Origin: Curvibacter sp.
GTDB lineage: Bacteria > Pseudomonadota > Gammaproteobacteria > Burkholderiales > Burkholderiaceae_C
DNA length: 64,000 bases
Direction: 5' to 3'
Assembly: GCA_020621965.1 (NCBI GenBank)
Contig: JAHRYV010000012.1
Coordinates: forward strand, 855-64,854
Shown here: positions 37,805 through 52,903 of the stretch, piece by piece
Position numbering within the stretch: position 1 is the first letter of the stretch
Layout: every line of letters begins with the position of its first letter
Made by a program: the position numbers and the translations under genes
Notes under the pieces: generated by a model
The model's input: only the letters and a program-made list of their open reading frames with translations
What the model was told of the DNA's origin: nothing
Database searches by the model: none

Positions 37805-39759
37805 TCAGGCTGTGCTGTCCAGCGTGTGGCTGAGCTCCAGCCAGCGTCCTTCGAGCTGGTCGAGTTCGTCCTGCAGCGTTGACAGGCGTTTGCCCAGTTC
37901 GTTGATCTCGTCCATGCCGGGCTGACCGGACAGCCGCTCTTCGAGCGCGGCTTTCTCCTGCGTCAGCTCGCTGATCCGGGCCTCGTTCTTCTCCAGTTCC
38001 TTGCGCAGCTGGCGGGTGCGGTTGTCGTCGCGTCGCGCCGGTGCGGCCACCGGTGCGGGCACCGGGGGTGGGGCGATCGCCGCGGCCGCCGCTGCGGCGG
38101 TGGCTTCCTTCAGCGCTTCGCGCTGGCGTTTGGCTTCGTCCAGCAGGTAACGCTGGTAGTCGTCGAGGTCGCCGTCGAAGGGGCTGATGCCGCCGCGGGA
38201 AACCAGCCAGAACTCGTCGCACACCGAACGCAGCAGGGCGCGGTCGTGGCTGACCAGCATCACCGTGCCCTCGAATTCGTTGAGCGCCACCGCCAGCGCC
38301 TCGCGCGTGGCCAGGTCCAGGTGGTTGGTGGGCTCGTCCATCAGCAGCAGGTTGGGGCGCTGCCAGACCAGCATGCACAGCACCAGGCGGGCCTTCTCGC
38401 CGCCGCTCATGGTGCCCACGGTCTGCTTGACCTGGTCGCCCGTGAAATTGAAGCCGCCCAGGAAACTGCGCAGGTCCTGCTCGCGGGTGGCCTGGCCGCT
38501 GAGCGCACCGCGTGCCGTGGTGTCCTTGACCAGCCAGATCATGTGCTCCAGCGGTGTGTCCTGCGGGCGCAGCACGTCGAGCTCCTGCTGGGCGAAGTAG
38601 CCGATGGACAGGCCCTTGCCTTCGATGATCTCGCCCGCCAGGGGGGCCAGGTCGCGCGCGATGGTCTTGACCACGGTCGACTTGCCCTGGCCGTTGGCGC
38701 CCAGGATGCCGATGCGCTGGCCGGCCAGCACCGACTTGCTGACATTCTTCACGATCACGGTGGGTGGCGTGCCGGCCGGCGCGCCTTCGGGCGGTGGGTA
38801 GCCGAAGTCGATGCCCTGCATGGACAGCATGGGGTTGGGCAGGTTAGCCGGTTCCTTGAACTCGAAGGTGAACTCGGCCTCGGCCAGCACCGGGCCGATC
38901 TTCTCCATGCGGTCCAGCGCCTTGACGCGGCTCTGCGCCTGCTTGGCCTTGCTGGCCTTGGCCTTGAAGCGGTCGATGAACTTCTGCAGGTGGGCGATCT
39001 TTTCCTGCTGCCGGGCGTAGGAGGTCTGCTGCAGCGCCATCTGCTCGGCGCGCATGTCCTCGAACTTGCTGTAGTTGCCGCCGTAGCGGTTGAGCTTGGC
39101 CGTCTCGATGTGCACGGTGACGTTGGTCACGGCATCGAGAAACTCGCGGTCGTGGCTGATGACCAGCATGGTGCCGGTGTAACGTTGCAGCCAGGCTTCC
39201 AGCCAGACCAGGGCGTCGAGGTCCAGGTGGTTGGTGGGCTCGTCCAGCAGCAGCAGGTCCGAGGGGCACATCAGGGCGCGCGCCAGCTGCAGGCGCATGC
39301 GCCAGCCGCCGGAAAAACTGTTCACCGGTTTGTCGAGTTCCGTGGTGCGAAAGCCCAGGCCCAGGATCAGCGCCTGAGCACGGGCCGAGGCATCGTGCGC
39401 GCCGGCATCGTGCAGCTCCATATAGGCGTGCCCCATGCGCTCGCCGTCGTCGGTGGCCTCGGCGGCCACCACCTCGGCTTGCGCCGCGGCCAGGCGGGTG
39501 TCGCCGGCGATCACGAAGTCGGTGGCGCTCTCGCTGGTCTCGGGCATGTCCTGCGCCACCTGGGCCAGGCGCCACTGGGCCGGGACGTAGCAGTCGCCGC
39601 TGTCCTCGTGCAGGGTGCCGTTGAGCAGGGCGAACAGGGTGGATTTGCCGGCGCCGTTGCGGCCCACCAGGCCGACTTTTTCGCCGGGGTTGATGGTGGC
39701 CGAGGCGCCATCGAGAATCACCTTGGCGCCGCGGCGCAGGGTGATGTTTTTCAGGGTGA

Positions 39760-39763
<4 letters not shown>
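37805..39763 (-). CDS. ABC-F family ATPase, YheS-like
   Basis: A 652-residue twin-ATPase without membrane domains. First cassette: Walker A GRNGAGKST, signature FSGGWRMRLQLARALM, Walker B LLLLDEPTNHLDLDALVWLE. An Arm/linker of Lys/Ala-rich helix (FKAKASKAKQAQSRVKAL) follows, then the second cassette with GANGQGKST and MSGGEKARL. The C-terminal ~110 residues are an Ala/Pro linker and a coiled coil. The size and order match YheS, a ribosome-associated ABC-F; antibiotic resistance is not implied. Overlaps prmB by ATGA. Confidence 0.92.
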
Positions 39764-42962
<3,199 letters not shown>

Positions 42963-43049
42963 CGTTTAGTCTCCAATGCCAGGAAATGTCGTCAGGTAAG
43001 CCCGGTCGCCGCCGCGCACGCGGTCACCCGCGTGGGGGCGCCGGCCGTG

Positions 43050-43874
43050 TCAGTCGCGCAGCAGGTCGTTCAGGCTGGTCTTGGCGCGGGTCTGGGCGTC
43101 CACGCGTTTGACGATCACGGCGCAATAGAGACTGTACTTGCCGTCGGCGCTGGGCAGGTTGCCCGAGACCACCACGGAGCCGGCCGGCACGCGGCCGTAG
43201 TGGACCTCGCCGGTGGCGCGGTCATAGATCTTGGTGCTCTGGCCGATGTACACGCCCATGGAGATGACCGAGTTCTCCTCGACCACCACACCTTCGACGA
43301 TCTCGGAACGCGCGCCGATGAAGCAGTTGTCCTCGATGATGGTCGGGCCGGCCTGCACGGGCTCCAGCACGCCGCCGATGCCCACGCCGCCCGAGAGGTG
43401 CACGTTCTTGCCGATCTGGGCGCAGGAGCCCACCGTGGCCCAGGTGTCGACCATGGTGTTCTCGTCCACGTAGGCGCCGATGTTCACGTAGCTGGGCATC
43501 AGGATGGCGCCCTTGGCGATGAAGCTGCCGCGGCGCGCCACGGCCGGCGGCACCACACGCACGCCGGTGGCGGCCATTTCCTGCGCGGAAAGATCGGCGA
43601 ACTTGGTCGGCACCTTGTCATAGAAGCCCAGGTCGCCGGCCCGGATGATCTCGTTGTCCTTCAGGCGGAACGACAGCAGCACGGCCTTCTTGATCCACTG
43701 GTGCACGGTCCACTTGCCCACGCTCTCGCGCGTGGCCACGCGCAGGCGGCCCTGGTTCATCTCGGAGATGACGTGCTCGACGGCATCGACCACTTCCTTG
43801 GGCGCCGACTTGACGGAGATGTTGGCGCGGTTGTCCCAGGCGGATTCGATGATCTGTTGCAGTTGTTGGCTCAT
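43050..43874 (-). CDS. dapD: Tetrahydrodipicolinate N-succinyltransferase
   Basis: Succinylates 2,3,4,5-tetrahydrodipicolinate using succinyl-CoA. The C-terminal part is a left-handed beta-helix of hexapeptide repeats ([38 protein letters not shown]). The start was set to the ATG at 43874, giving 274 residues exactly as in E. coli; the track start 12 codons upstream overlaps dapC. Seventeen bases separate it from dapC. Confidence 0.96.
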   Translation of the reverse strand: MSQQLQQIIESAWDNRANISVKSAPKEVVDAVEHVISEMNQGRLRVATRESVGKWTVHQWIKKAVLLSFRLKDNEIIRAGDLGFYDKVPTKFADLSAQEMAATGVRVVPPAVARRGSFIAKGAILMPSYVNIGAYVDENTMVDTWATVGSCAQIGKNVHLSGGVGIGGVLEPVQAGPTIIEDNCFIGARSEIVEGVVVEENSVISMGVYIGQSTKIYDRATGEVHYGRVPAGSVVVSGNLPSADGKYSLYCAVIVKRVDAQTRAKTSLNDLLRD

Positions 43875-43890
43875 GTGAAGACTCGGGTTT

Positions 43891-45084
43891 TCAGGTTCTG
43901 GATTTGACAAACTGGACGATGCGCTCGGCTGCTTCGGCGCACTCGGCGGTTTCGGCCACCAAGGCCATGCGCACGCGCCCGGCGCCTGGATTGAAGCCGC
44001 GGGCTTCGCGCGCCAGGTAGCTGCCGGGCAAAACAGTCACATTGTAAAGAGCGTAGAGCTCGCGGGCGAAATCGGTGTCGGAACCTTGCACGCCGGCCCA
44101 GAGGTAGAAGGCCGCGTCGGGCAGGGCCACGTCCAGCACGGCGCTGAGCATGGGCGTGACCTGGGCGAACTTCTGGCGGTACTGGTTGCGGTTCTCCACC
44201 ACGTGCGACTCGTCGTTCCAGGCCGCGATGCTGGCGGCCTGCACCACCGGGCTCATGGCGCTGCCGTGGTAGGTGCGGTAGAGCAGGAAGGACTTCATGA
44301 TGGCGGCGTCACCGGCGACAAAGCCGCTGCGCATGCCCGGCACGTTGCTGCGCTTGGACAGGCTGGTCAGGGCGATCAGGTTCCTGAAGTCGCTGCGGCC
44401 CAGCTTGGCGGCGGCCTCCAGCCCGCCCAGCGGCGGCTCGTCGCGGAAGTAAATCTCGCTGTAGCACTCGTCGGAGGCGATCACGAAGCCGTAACGGTCG
44501 CTCAGCTCGAACAGCTTCTGCCATTCGGCCAGCGGCATGACGGCGCCCGTCGGGTTGCCGGGCGAGCAGGTGAAGATCAGCTGGGTGCGGGCCCAGACCT
44601 CGGGCGGCACGCTGTCCCAGTCGACGGCGAAGTTGCGCGCCGGATCGCTGGGCACGTAATAAGGCTGGGCGCCGGCCAGCAGCGTGGCGCCTTCGTAGAT
44701 TTGATAGAAGGGGTTCGGGCACAGGACCAGGGCGCCGGGCTGGCTGGCGTCCACCACGGTCTGCGTCAGCGCGAACAGGGCTTCGCGCGAACCGTTGACC
44801 GGCAGGATCTGGGTGCCCGGGTGGACCGTGACGCCATAACGACGCTGCAGCCAGCCGGCCATGGTCTCCCTGAGCACGGGCTCGCCGGCCGTGGGCGGGT
44901 AGCCGGTCAGGCCGGTATCGAGCGCGGCGCTCAGGGCCAGTTTGATGAAATCGGGGGTGGCGTGCTTGGGCTCGCCGATGCCCAGGCTGATCGGCCGGTA
45001 GGCCGGGTTGGGCGTGATGCCGGAAAAAAGCTGTCGCAGCCGCTCGAAGGGATAGGGCTGCAACTTGTGGAGCAGGGGGTTCAT
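43891..45084 (-). CDS. dapC: Succinyldiaminopimelate transaminase
   Basis: A class I/II PLP aminotransferase acting between DapD and DapE. PLP Lys lies in [45 protein letters not shown] and [12 protein letters not shown] are characteristic. The track start extends into noncoding sequence; ATG at 45084 gives 397 residues. dapC, dapD and dapE form one unit that is interrupted only by pilU. GATAAT ends seven bases before this ATG. Confidence 0.94.
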   Translation of the reverse strand: MNPLLHKLQPYPFERLRQLFSGITPNPAYRPISLGIGEPKHATPDFIKLALSAALDTGLTGYPPTAGEPVLRETMAGWLQRRYGVTVHPGTQILPVNGSREALFALTQTVVDASQPGALVLCPNPFYQIYEGATLLAGAQPYYVPSDPARNFAVDWDSVPPEVWARTQLIFTCSPGNPTGAVMPLAEWQKLFELSDRYGFVIASDECYSEIYFRDEPPLGGLEAAAKLGRSDFRNLIALTSLSKRSNVPGMRSGFVAGDAAIMKSFLLYRTYHGSAMSPVVQAASIAAWNDESHVVENRNQYRQKFAQVTPMLSAVLDVALPDAAFYLWAGVQGSDTDFARELYALYNVTVLPGSYLAREARGFNPGAGRVRMALVAETAECAEAAERIVQFVKSRT

Positions 45085-45091
45085 GGATGGA

Positions 45092-45097
45092 ATTATC
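45092..45097 (-). promoter_or_regulatory. Candidate -10 immediately upstream of dapC
   Basis: On the minus strand CTGGATAATTCCATCC precedes the ATG; GATAAT ends seven bases before it, and no Shine-Dalgarno lies between. A leaderless dapC transcript would follow if it is used. Confidence 0.3.
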
Positions 45098-45277
45098 CAG
45101 GAACTCCCCGCACGCGGACGGGATGGCGCCGCGACGCCACCTCGGCAGCGCCGCCGGTGTGGGATGTAAGCGGGACCGGGTTTACCCGTAACACAGAATC
45201 CGGCCGCCCGGGCCGTCGAGCGCCCCGGCCGGGACGGTATGATTTCACGCTGCTCCCGATCACTGACTGGCCTCACT

Positions 45278-48200
45278 GTGCGTCTTACCTCCATCAAGCT
45301 TTCCGGTTTCAAGTCCTTCGCCGAACCGACCAACTTCATGTTGCCCGGGCAATTGGTGGGCGTGGTCGGCCCCAACGGCTGCGGCAAGTCCAACATCATG
45401 GACGCCGTGCGCTGGGTGCTCGGTGAAAGCCGCGCCAGCGAACTGCGCGGCGAGTCCATGCAGGACGTGATCTTCAACGGCACCACCACGCGCAAGCCGG
45501 CCAGCCGCGCCAGCGTGGAACTGGTGTTCGACAATGCCGACCACCGCGCCGGCGGCCAGTGGAGCCAGTACGCCGAGATCGCCGTCAAGCGCGTGCTGAC
45601 GCGCGACGGCACCAGCAGCTACTACATCAACAACCAGCCGGTGCGCCGACGCGACGTGCAGGACGTGTTCCTCGGCACCGGTCTGGGCCCGCGCGCCTAC
45701 GCCATCATCGGCCAGGGCACGATCAGCCGCATTATCGAATCCAAGCCGGAAGAGCTGCGCCTGTTCCTGGAAGAGGCCGCCGGCGTCTCCAAGTACAAGG
45801 AGCGCCGCCGCGAGACCGAGAACCGCCTGTCCGATACGCGCGAGAACCTGACCCGCGTCGAAGACATCCTGCGCGAACTCAACGCCAACCTGGAAAAACT
45901 GGAGCGGCAGGCCGAGGTGGCGCAGAAGTACAACACGCTGCAGGCCGACGTCACGCTCAAGCAGCAGCAGCTCTGGTACCTCAAGCGCAGCGAGGCCGAG
46001 GCCGACCAGACCAAGATCCGCCAGGACGGCGAGAAAGCGGTCATCGAGCTCGAGTCCCGCGTGGCCGACCTGCGCCACATCGAGGCCGATCTGGAGACCA
46101 TCCGCCAGGCGCACTACGCCGCCGGCGACCAGGTCAATCAGGCCCAGGGCCTGCTGTACGAGGCCAGCACCGAGGTGGGCCGGCTGGAGGCCGAGATCCG
46201 CTTCGTAGTCGAGGGCCGCCAGCGCGTGGAGGAACGCCTGCTGACACTTAAGGAGCAGACCGGGCAGTGGGCCACGCGCAAGCAGGACGCCCTGGCCGAG
46301 ATCGAGCGCCTGGCCGAGCTGGCCCTGGTGGGCGAGGAAAAGACCACCGAGCTGGCCGCCCAGCTCGAAGAGCAGGCCCAGGCTCTGCCGGACCTGGAAG
46401 AGGCGCTGCGCCAGGCGCAGAGCCGGGCCAACGAGCAGCGCGGCAGCGTGACCCAGGTGCAGCAGCAGATCCAGGTGCTGGCCGCCGAGCAGCGCAGCAT
46501 CGAGGAACAGTCGCGCCAGCTGAACCAGCGCCGCGAGCGGCTGGACACCGACCGCAAGGCCCTGGCCGCGCCCGACGAGGCCCGCCTGCACAGCCTGCAG
46601 GAACAGCTGGCCCAGGCGACCGAGGCCTCCGCCGCGGCCGAGGCGCGGCTGCACGAGCTGCAGGACAGCGTGCCGCAGCTCGACGAAGCGCGCCGCGCCC
46701 AGCAGGACACCGTGAACAGCGAGTCCGCCCGACAGGCTGATCTGTCGGCTCGCATGGAAGCGCTCAAGGCGCTGCAGGAGAAGGTCAAGACCGACGGCAA
46801 GCTGCAGCCCTGGCTGGCCAAACACGGCCTGGCCGAGTTGCAGGCCCTGTGGACCAAGCTGCACATCGAGCAGGGCTGGGAAAACGCCCTGGAGGCCGCG
46901 CTGCGCGAGCGCATGGGCGCGCTGGAAGTCAGCCGCATCGACATGGTCAAGGCTTTCGGCGCCGACGCGCCGCCGGCCAAGCTGGCCTTCTACAGCGCGC
47001 CGCAGGCGGCCGTGCCCGAAAAGGCCGCCGGCCTGCCGCGCCTGGCCGATCTGCTGCGTGTCAACGACGCCGGCCTCAAGGCCGTGCTGGTCGACTGGCT
47101 GCAGGGTTGTTATGTGGCCCAGAGCTTCGAGGATGCGCTGGCCCAGCGGACCCAGCTGCAGCCGGGCGAGACCCTGTACGTCAAGAGCGGCCACGCCGTC
47201 ACCGCCCACAGCGTGAGTTTCTACGCCCAGGATTCCGAGCAGGCCGGCCTGCTGGCGCGCGCGCAGGAAATCGAGAACCTGGAAAAGCAGCTGCGGGCCC
47301 AGTCGCTGATCAACGAAGAGGCGCGTAGCGCCCTGGTGCGCGCCGAGGCTGCCTACGCCGACGCCTCGCAGCGTCTGGTGACCGCGCGCCGTGAAGCTTC
47401 GGAAACCCAGAGCCGCGCCCACGAGCTGCAGGTCGAGACCCTGCGCCTGACCCAACTGGCCGAACAGACCCGCGCGCGCAGCGAGCAGATCGCAGGCGAC
47501 CTGGCTGAGGTCGATGCCCTGCTGGAAGAACTGCAGGAGCGCCGTGTGGCCGCCGAGGGCCGCTTCGAGGAACTGGACATGCAACTGGCCGACAGCCAGG
47601 AGCGCCACGCCCAGCTCGACGAACGCGTGCTGGAAGCCGAGCGCAAGCTCAGTGCCTGCCGCGAGCAGCAGCGCAGCCTGGAGCGCCAGGCTCAGGAGGC
47701 CACCTTCTCCCTGCGCACGCTGGACGCCCGCAAGGCCGAGCTGGCCCGCACCATCGACACCGCCGACCAGCAGGCGGGCTCCGTCGCCGCGGAAGAGCAG
47801 CGCGCCCGTGACGAGCTGGCGCGCCTGACCGACGCCGCCGCCCAGGCCGGGCTGCAGAACGCGCTGGCGCTCAAGCTGGAGCGCGAGCAGGCCCTGGGCG
47901 CCAAGCGCAGCGAATACGACGACCTGACCAACAAGCTGCGCGCCAGCGACGAGCGCCGCATCAGGCTCGAGCGCGAGCTCGACCCGCTGCGGCTGCGCAT
48001 CCAGGACATGCAGCTCAAGGAACAGGCCGCACGCCTGGGCTTCGAGCAGTACGCCCAGCTGCTGGCCGAGGCCCAGGCCGACCTGGAGGCCGTGGCCAAG
48101 TCCATCGAGGAGGGCAATGTGCGCCTCACCGGCCTGCAGGGCGAGATCGAACGCCTGAACCGCGAGATCGCGGCCCTGGGCGCGGTCAACCTGGCGGCGC

Positions 48201-48793
48201 TGGAAGAGCTGGCCCACGCGCGCGAGCGCAAGCAGTTCCTCGACGCCCAGTCGGCCGACCTGAACGACGCCATGAACACGCTGGAAGACGCCATCCGCAA
48301 GATCGATGGCGAAACCCGCGCACTGCTGGGCGACACCTTCAAGACCGTCAACGAGCACTTCGGCAAGATGTTCCCCGAACTCTTCGGCGGCGGCCAAGCC
48401 AAGCTGATCATGACCGGCGACGAGATCCTGGACGCCGGCGTGCAGGTCATGGCCCAGCCGCCGGGCAAGAAGAACCAGACCATCCACCTGCTGTCGGGCG
48501 GCGAGAAGGCGCTGACCGCCATCGCGCTGGTGTTTGCCATCTTCCAGCTCAACCCGGCCCCCTTCTGCCTGCTCGACGAGGTGGACGCGCCGCTGGACGA
48601 CGCCAACACCGAGCGTTACGCCAAGCTGGTGGGCAGCATGAGCAAGGGCACCCAGTTCCTCTTCATCAGCCACAACAAGATCGCCATGGAAATGGCCGAA
48701 CAGCTGATCGGCGTGACCATGCAGGAGCAGGGCGTCTCGCGCATCGTGGCGGTGGACATGGAGTCCGCCGTCTCCATGGCCGAGGCGGCCTGA
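45278..48793 (+). CDS. smc: Chromosome segregation SMC ATPase
   Basis: A 1171-residue SMC protein that loops DNA as a homodimer with ScpA/ScpB. Head: VRLTSIKLSGFKSFAEPTNF, Walker A GPNGCGKSN, and C-terminal LLSGGEKALTAIALVFAIFQ with LLDEVDAPLDDAN. Between them are two long coiled coils separated by the hinge around residues 505-650 (GKLQPWLAKHGLAEL to SGHAVTAHSVSFYAQ). Start GTG at 45278 chosen over the track's upstream ATG because homology begins here. TATGAT at 45238-45243 may be its -10. Confidence 0.96.
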   Translation: MRLTSIKLSGFKSFAEPTNFMLPGQLVGVVGPNGCGKSNIMDAVRWVLGESRASELRGESMQDVIFNGTTTRKPASRASVELVFDNADHRAGGQWSQYAEIAVKRVLTRDGTSSYYINNQPVRRRDVQDVFLGTGLGPRAYAIIGQGTISRIIESKPEELRLFLEEAAGVSKYKERRRETENRLSDTRENLTRVEDILRELNANLEKLERQAEVAQKYNTLQADVTLKQQQLWYLKRSEAEADQTKIRQDGEKAVIELESRVADLRHIEADLETIRQAHYAAGDQVNQAQGLLYEASTEVGRLEAEIRFVVEGRQRVEERLLTLKEQTGQWATRKQDALAEIERLAELALVGEEKTTELAAQLEEQAQALPDLEEALRQAQSRANEQRGSVTQVQQQIQVLAAEQRSIEEQSRQLNQRRERLDTDRKALAAPDEARLHSLQEQLAQATEASAAAEARLHELQDSVPQLDEARRAQQDTVNSESARQADLSARMEALKALQEKVKTDGKLQPWLAKHGLAELQALWTKLHIEQGWENALEAALRERMGALEVSRIDMVKAFGADAPPAKLAFYSAPQAAVPEKAAGLPRLADLLRVNDAGLKAVLVDWLQGCYVAQSFEDALAQRTQLQPGETLYVKSGHAVTAHSVSFYAQDSEQAGLLARAQEIENLEKQLRAQSLINEEARSALVRAEAAYADASQRLVTARREASETQSRAHELQVETLRLTQLAEQTRARSEQIAGDLAEVDALLEELQERRVAAEGRFEELDMQLADSQERHAQLDERVLEAERKLSACREQQRSLERQAQEATFSLRTLDARKAELARTIDTADQQAGSVAAEEQRARDELARLTDAAAQAGLQNALALKLEREQALGAKRSEYDDLTNKLRASDERRIRLERELDPLRLRIQDMQLKEQAARLGFEQYAQLLAEAQADLEAVAKSIEEGNVRLTGLQGEIERLNREIAALGAVNLAALEELAHARERKQFLDAQSADLNDAMNTLEDAIRKIDGETRALLGDTFKTVNEHFGKMFPELFGGGQAKLIMTGDEILDAGVQVMAQPPGKKNQTIHLLSGGEKALTAIALVFAIFQLNPAPFCLLDEVDAPLDDANTERYAKLVGSMSKGTQFLFISHNKIAMEMAEQLIGVTMQEQGVSRIVAVDMESAVSMAEAA

Positions 48794-48815
48794 GGCGACA
48801 CGGAGCAAGAGGCGC

Positions 48816-48881
48816 ATGAGCACCGCACGGCCGCCCGAAGGTGCTCGCACCGCAGTGCGTAGCACGGAGGTTCGCCCATGA
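48816..48881 (+). other. Possible 21-codon leader ORF coupled to zipA
   Basis: In the 84-bp smc-zipA spacer an ATG opens MSTARPPEGARTAVRSTEVRP, and its TGA overlaps the zipA ATG (ATGA). Its start has the run GAGCAAGAGGCGC upstream, a weak ribosome site. It may be a coupling mini-ORF, a dispersed repeat of this lineage, or chance. Not counted as a gene. Confidence 0.3.
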
Positions 48882-49927
48882 GCAAGCTGCAGATCGGGCT
48901 GGCCATTGCGGGCGGTCTCCTGCTGGCCGCTCTGGTGGTGCACGGCGCCTGGACTTCGCGCCGCAACCAGCCGCGCCTGGCCGACCCAGAAACCCTGCCC
49001 GTCGAGCCGCACGGCCTGGGCGAGCTGCTGGTCGATCCGGCCGTGGCCACCGCGCCGGCCGGCCTGGATGACGATGCGCTGATGCTGCCGCCGGCACTGG
49101 AAAAAAAACCGCTGCTGGACCCACTGATCGACGTCATCGCTGCCATCGACCTGGAACATCCCGTCGCCGCCGAGGCGGTGCTGCAGCACATGCCCGCCAC
49201 GCGCCGCGTGGGCAGCAAACCCTTTGCCATCGAAGGCCTGGACCAGGGCGCCGGGTTATGGGAGCATCCGCAGGCCGGGAGTCGTTACGGCGTGCTGCAG
49301 GCCGGGGTGCAACTGGCCAACCGCGCCGGGGCTCTGAACGAGATCGAGTACTCGGAATTCGTCGTCAAGACCCAGGCCCTGGCCGACGCCGTGGGCGGCA
49401 CGCCGGAATTTCCCGACATGCTCGACGCCGTGGCACGCGCGCGCGAGCTCGACTCCTTCGCCAGCGAACACGACGCCCAGCTCAGCGTCACGCTGCGCGC
49501 GCGCCATACGGCCTGGAGCGCCGGTTATATGCAGCAGAACGCCGTGCGCCTGGGTTTTGTGGCCGGCGTGCTGCCTGGGCGCATGGTGCTGCCAGCCAGC
49601 ACGGCCGGCCAGCCGCCCTTGCTGGGTCTGCATTACGACGCCCAGGCGGCACTGGCCGAGGATCCGAGCCAGACCGCCATCCGCGAGGTGACGCTCAGCC
49701 TGGACGTGGCCCAGGTGCCGCGTGCCGAGTGTCCCTACGAGCGCCTGCGCGAGACCGCCACCCGCCTGGCCGAGGTGATGGACGGCCAGATCACCGACGA
49801 CAACGGCCAGCCCCTGACCAGCGAGGCCATGGACCGGATCGGCGCCGAGCTGGAGCACCTGTACGACAAACTCGACGAGCGTGAACTGTCGGCTGGCTCG
49901 GTCTTGGCGCGGCGCTTGTTTTCCTGA
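48878..49927 (+). CDS. zipA: Cell division protein ZipA-like (FtsZ-binding)
   Basis: A 349-residue protein with an N-terminal anchor (IGLAIAGGLLLAALVVHGAW), a Pro/Ala-rich linker and a C-terminal ZipA_C-type domain from about residue 200 (VTLRARHTAWSAGYMQQN, ARRLFS end). ZipA tethers FtsZ to the membrane. Homology is moderate, but the smc-zipA-ligA order supports it. The first residues overlap the mini-ORF stop. ligA follows 18 bases later. Confidence 0.85.
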   Translation: MSKLQIGLAIAGGLLLAALVVHGAWTSRRNQPRLADPETLPVEPHGLGELLVDPAVATAPAGLDDDALMLPPALEKKPLLDPLIDVIAAIDLEHPVAAEAVLQHMPATRRVGSKPFAIEGLDQGAGLWEHPQAGSRYGVLQAGVQLANRAGALNEIEYSEFVVKTQALADAVGGTPEFPDMLDAVARARELDSFASEHDAQLSVTLRARHTAWSAGYMQQNAVRLGFVAGVLPGRMVLPASTAGQPPLLGLHYDAQAALAEDPSQTAIREVTLSLDVAQVPRAECPYERLRETATRLAEVMDGQITDDNGQPLTSEAMDRIGAELEHLYDKLDERELSAGSVLARRLFS

Positions 49928-52042
<2,115 letters not shown>

Positions 52043-52072
52043 GGGGCCGGGGCCGGCGGGCGGCCGCGGCTC

Positions 52073-52903
52073 TCAGTCAGTCAGACGCGCCGTGAGCCAG
52101 CTCACCAGCCGGTCACGCACGGCTGGCTGGTCCAGCGACTGGATGTGCGCCGCACCCTCGACGATCCACAGCTCCTTGGGCTCGCGTGCGGCCTCGTACA
52201 GGCGGCGCGCATGCTGCACCGGGATCACCTCGTCGCGATCACCGTGCAGGAACAGCAGCGGGATCGGGGCGACCTGGGGCGCGGCAGCCAGCGGGCGGTA
52301 GTCGTCCGTGACGGTCAGGGACAGGGGCCAGCTCAGCGGCCAGGTCAGCCATGAGCCGCGCAGTTTCTCGCCGGCGATCTCGCGGTAGCCGGTGAAAGCG
52401 CTGTCGATCACGGCGCCGCGCAGATGCTGGCGATAGCCGCTGTGGGCCAGGTAGTGCAGGCCGAGCGCGCCGCCCAGGCTTTGCGCCAGCACGACGATGC
52501 GGCGCGGGTCGATGTCCCGGCGCGCGACCAGGTAGCGCATGGCGCTGTCGATGTCCTGCTGCGCGCCGGGCACCGAGGGCTGCCCCTGCGACGCACCGTA
52601 ACCGCGGTAGTCGAGCAGCAGGACGTTGAAGCCGCGCTCGGGCAACCAGTACACGCTGCCCAGGTGGGTGCTGATGTTCTGGGCATTGCCGTGCAGGAAC
52701 AGGATGGTGCCCTTGGCTGGCGTGCGAGACGGCAGGAACCAGGCGCTGAGCGTCAGGCCGTCGGTCGTGGGCAGGCGCAGATCTTCGTAGGCCAGGCCCA
52801 CCGTCTGCGGCGTGCGCACCCAGGGCTGCATGGGCTGGAAGAACACGCCGGTGCAGCCCGCCAGCAGCAGGGTCAGCAGCAGGATGGAGCAACGGCGCAG
52901 CAT
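52073..52903 (-). CDS. Lipoprotein alpha/beta hydrolase
   Basis: The lipobox LLLTLLLAGC near the N-terminus predicts an outer-membrane or periplasmic lipoprotein. The mature part is an alpha/beta hydrolase: oxyanion loop FLHGNAQNIS, nucleophile elbow VLAQSLGGALG (Ser), acid HGDRDEVIP and catalytic His GAAHIQSL. YRGYGASQGQPS places it near YqiA/BEM46-type peptidases and esterases. The start was moved to the ATG at 52903, which overlaps the upstream gene's stop (TGATG), giving 276 residues. The substrate is unknown. Confidence 0.88.
   Translation of the reverse strand: MLRRCSILLLTLLLAGCTGVFFQPMQPWVRTPQTVGLAYEDLRLPTTDGLTLSAWFLPSRTPAKGTILFLHGNAQNISTHLGSVYWLPERGFNVLLLDYRGYGASQGQPSVPGAQQDIDSAMRYLVARRDIDPRRIVVLAQSLGGALGLHYLAHSGYRQHLRGAVIDSAFTGYREIAGEKLRGSWLTWPLSWPLSLTVTDDYRPLAAAPQVAPIPLLFLHGDRDEVIPVQHARRLYEAAREPKELWIVEGAAHIQSLDQPAVRDRLVSWLTARLTD

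Noticed and set aside
45260-49189. 1309-residue minus-strand ORF
   Set aside because: Long but antisense to smc, with Leu/Gln/Gly-rich composition and no motif; long stop-free antisense frames are typical for high-GC genes.
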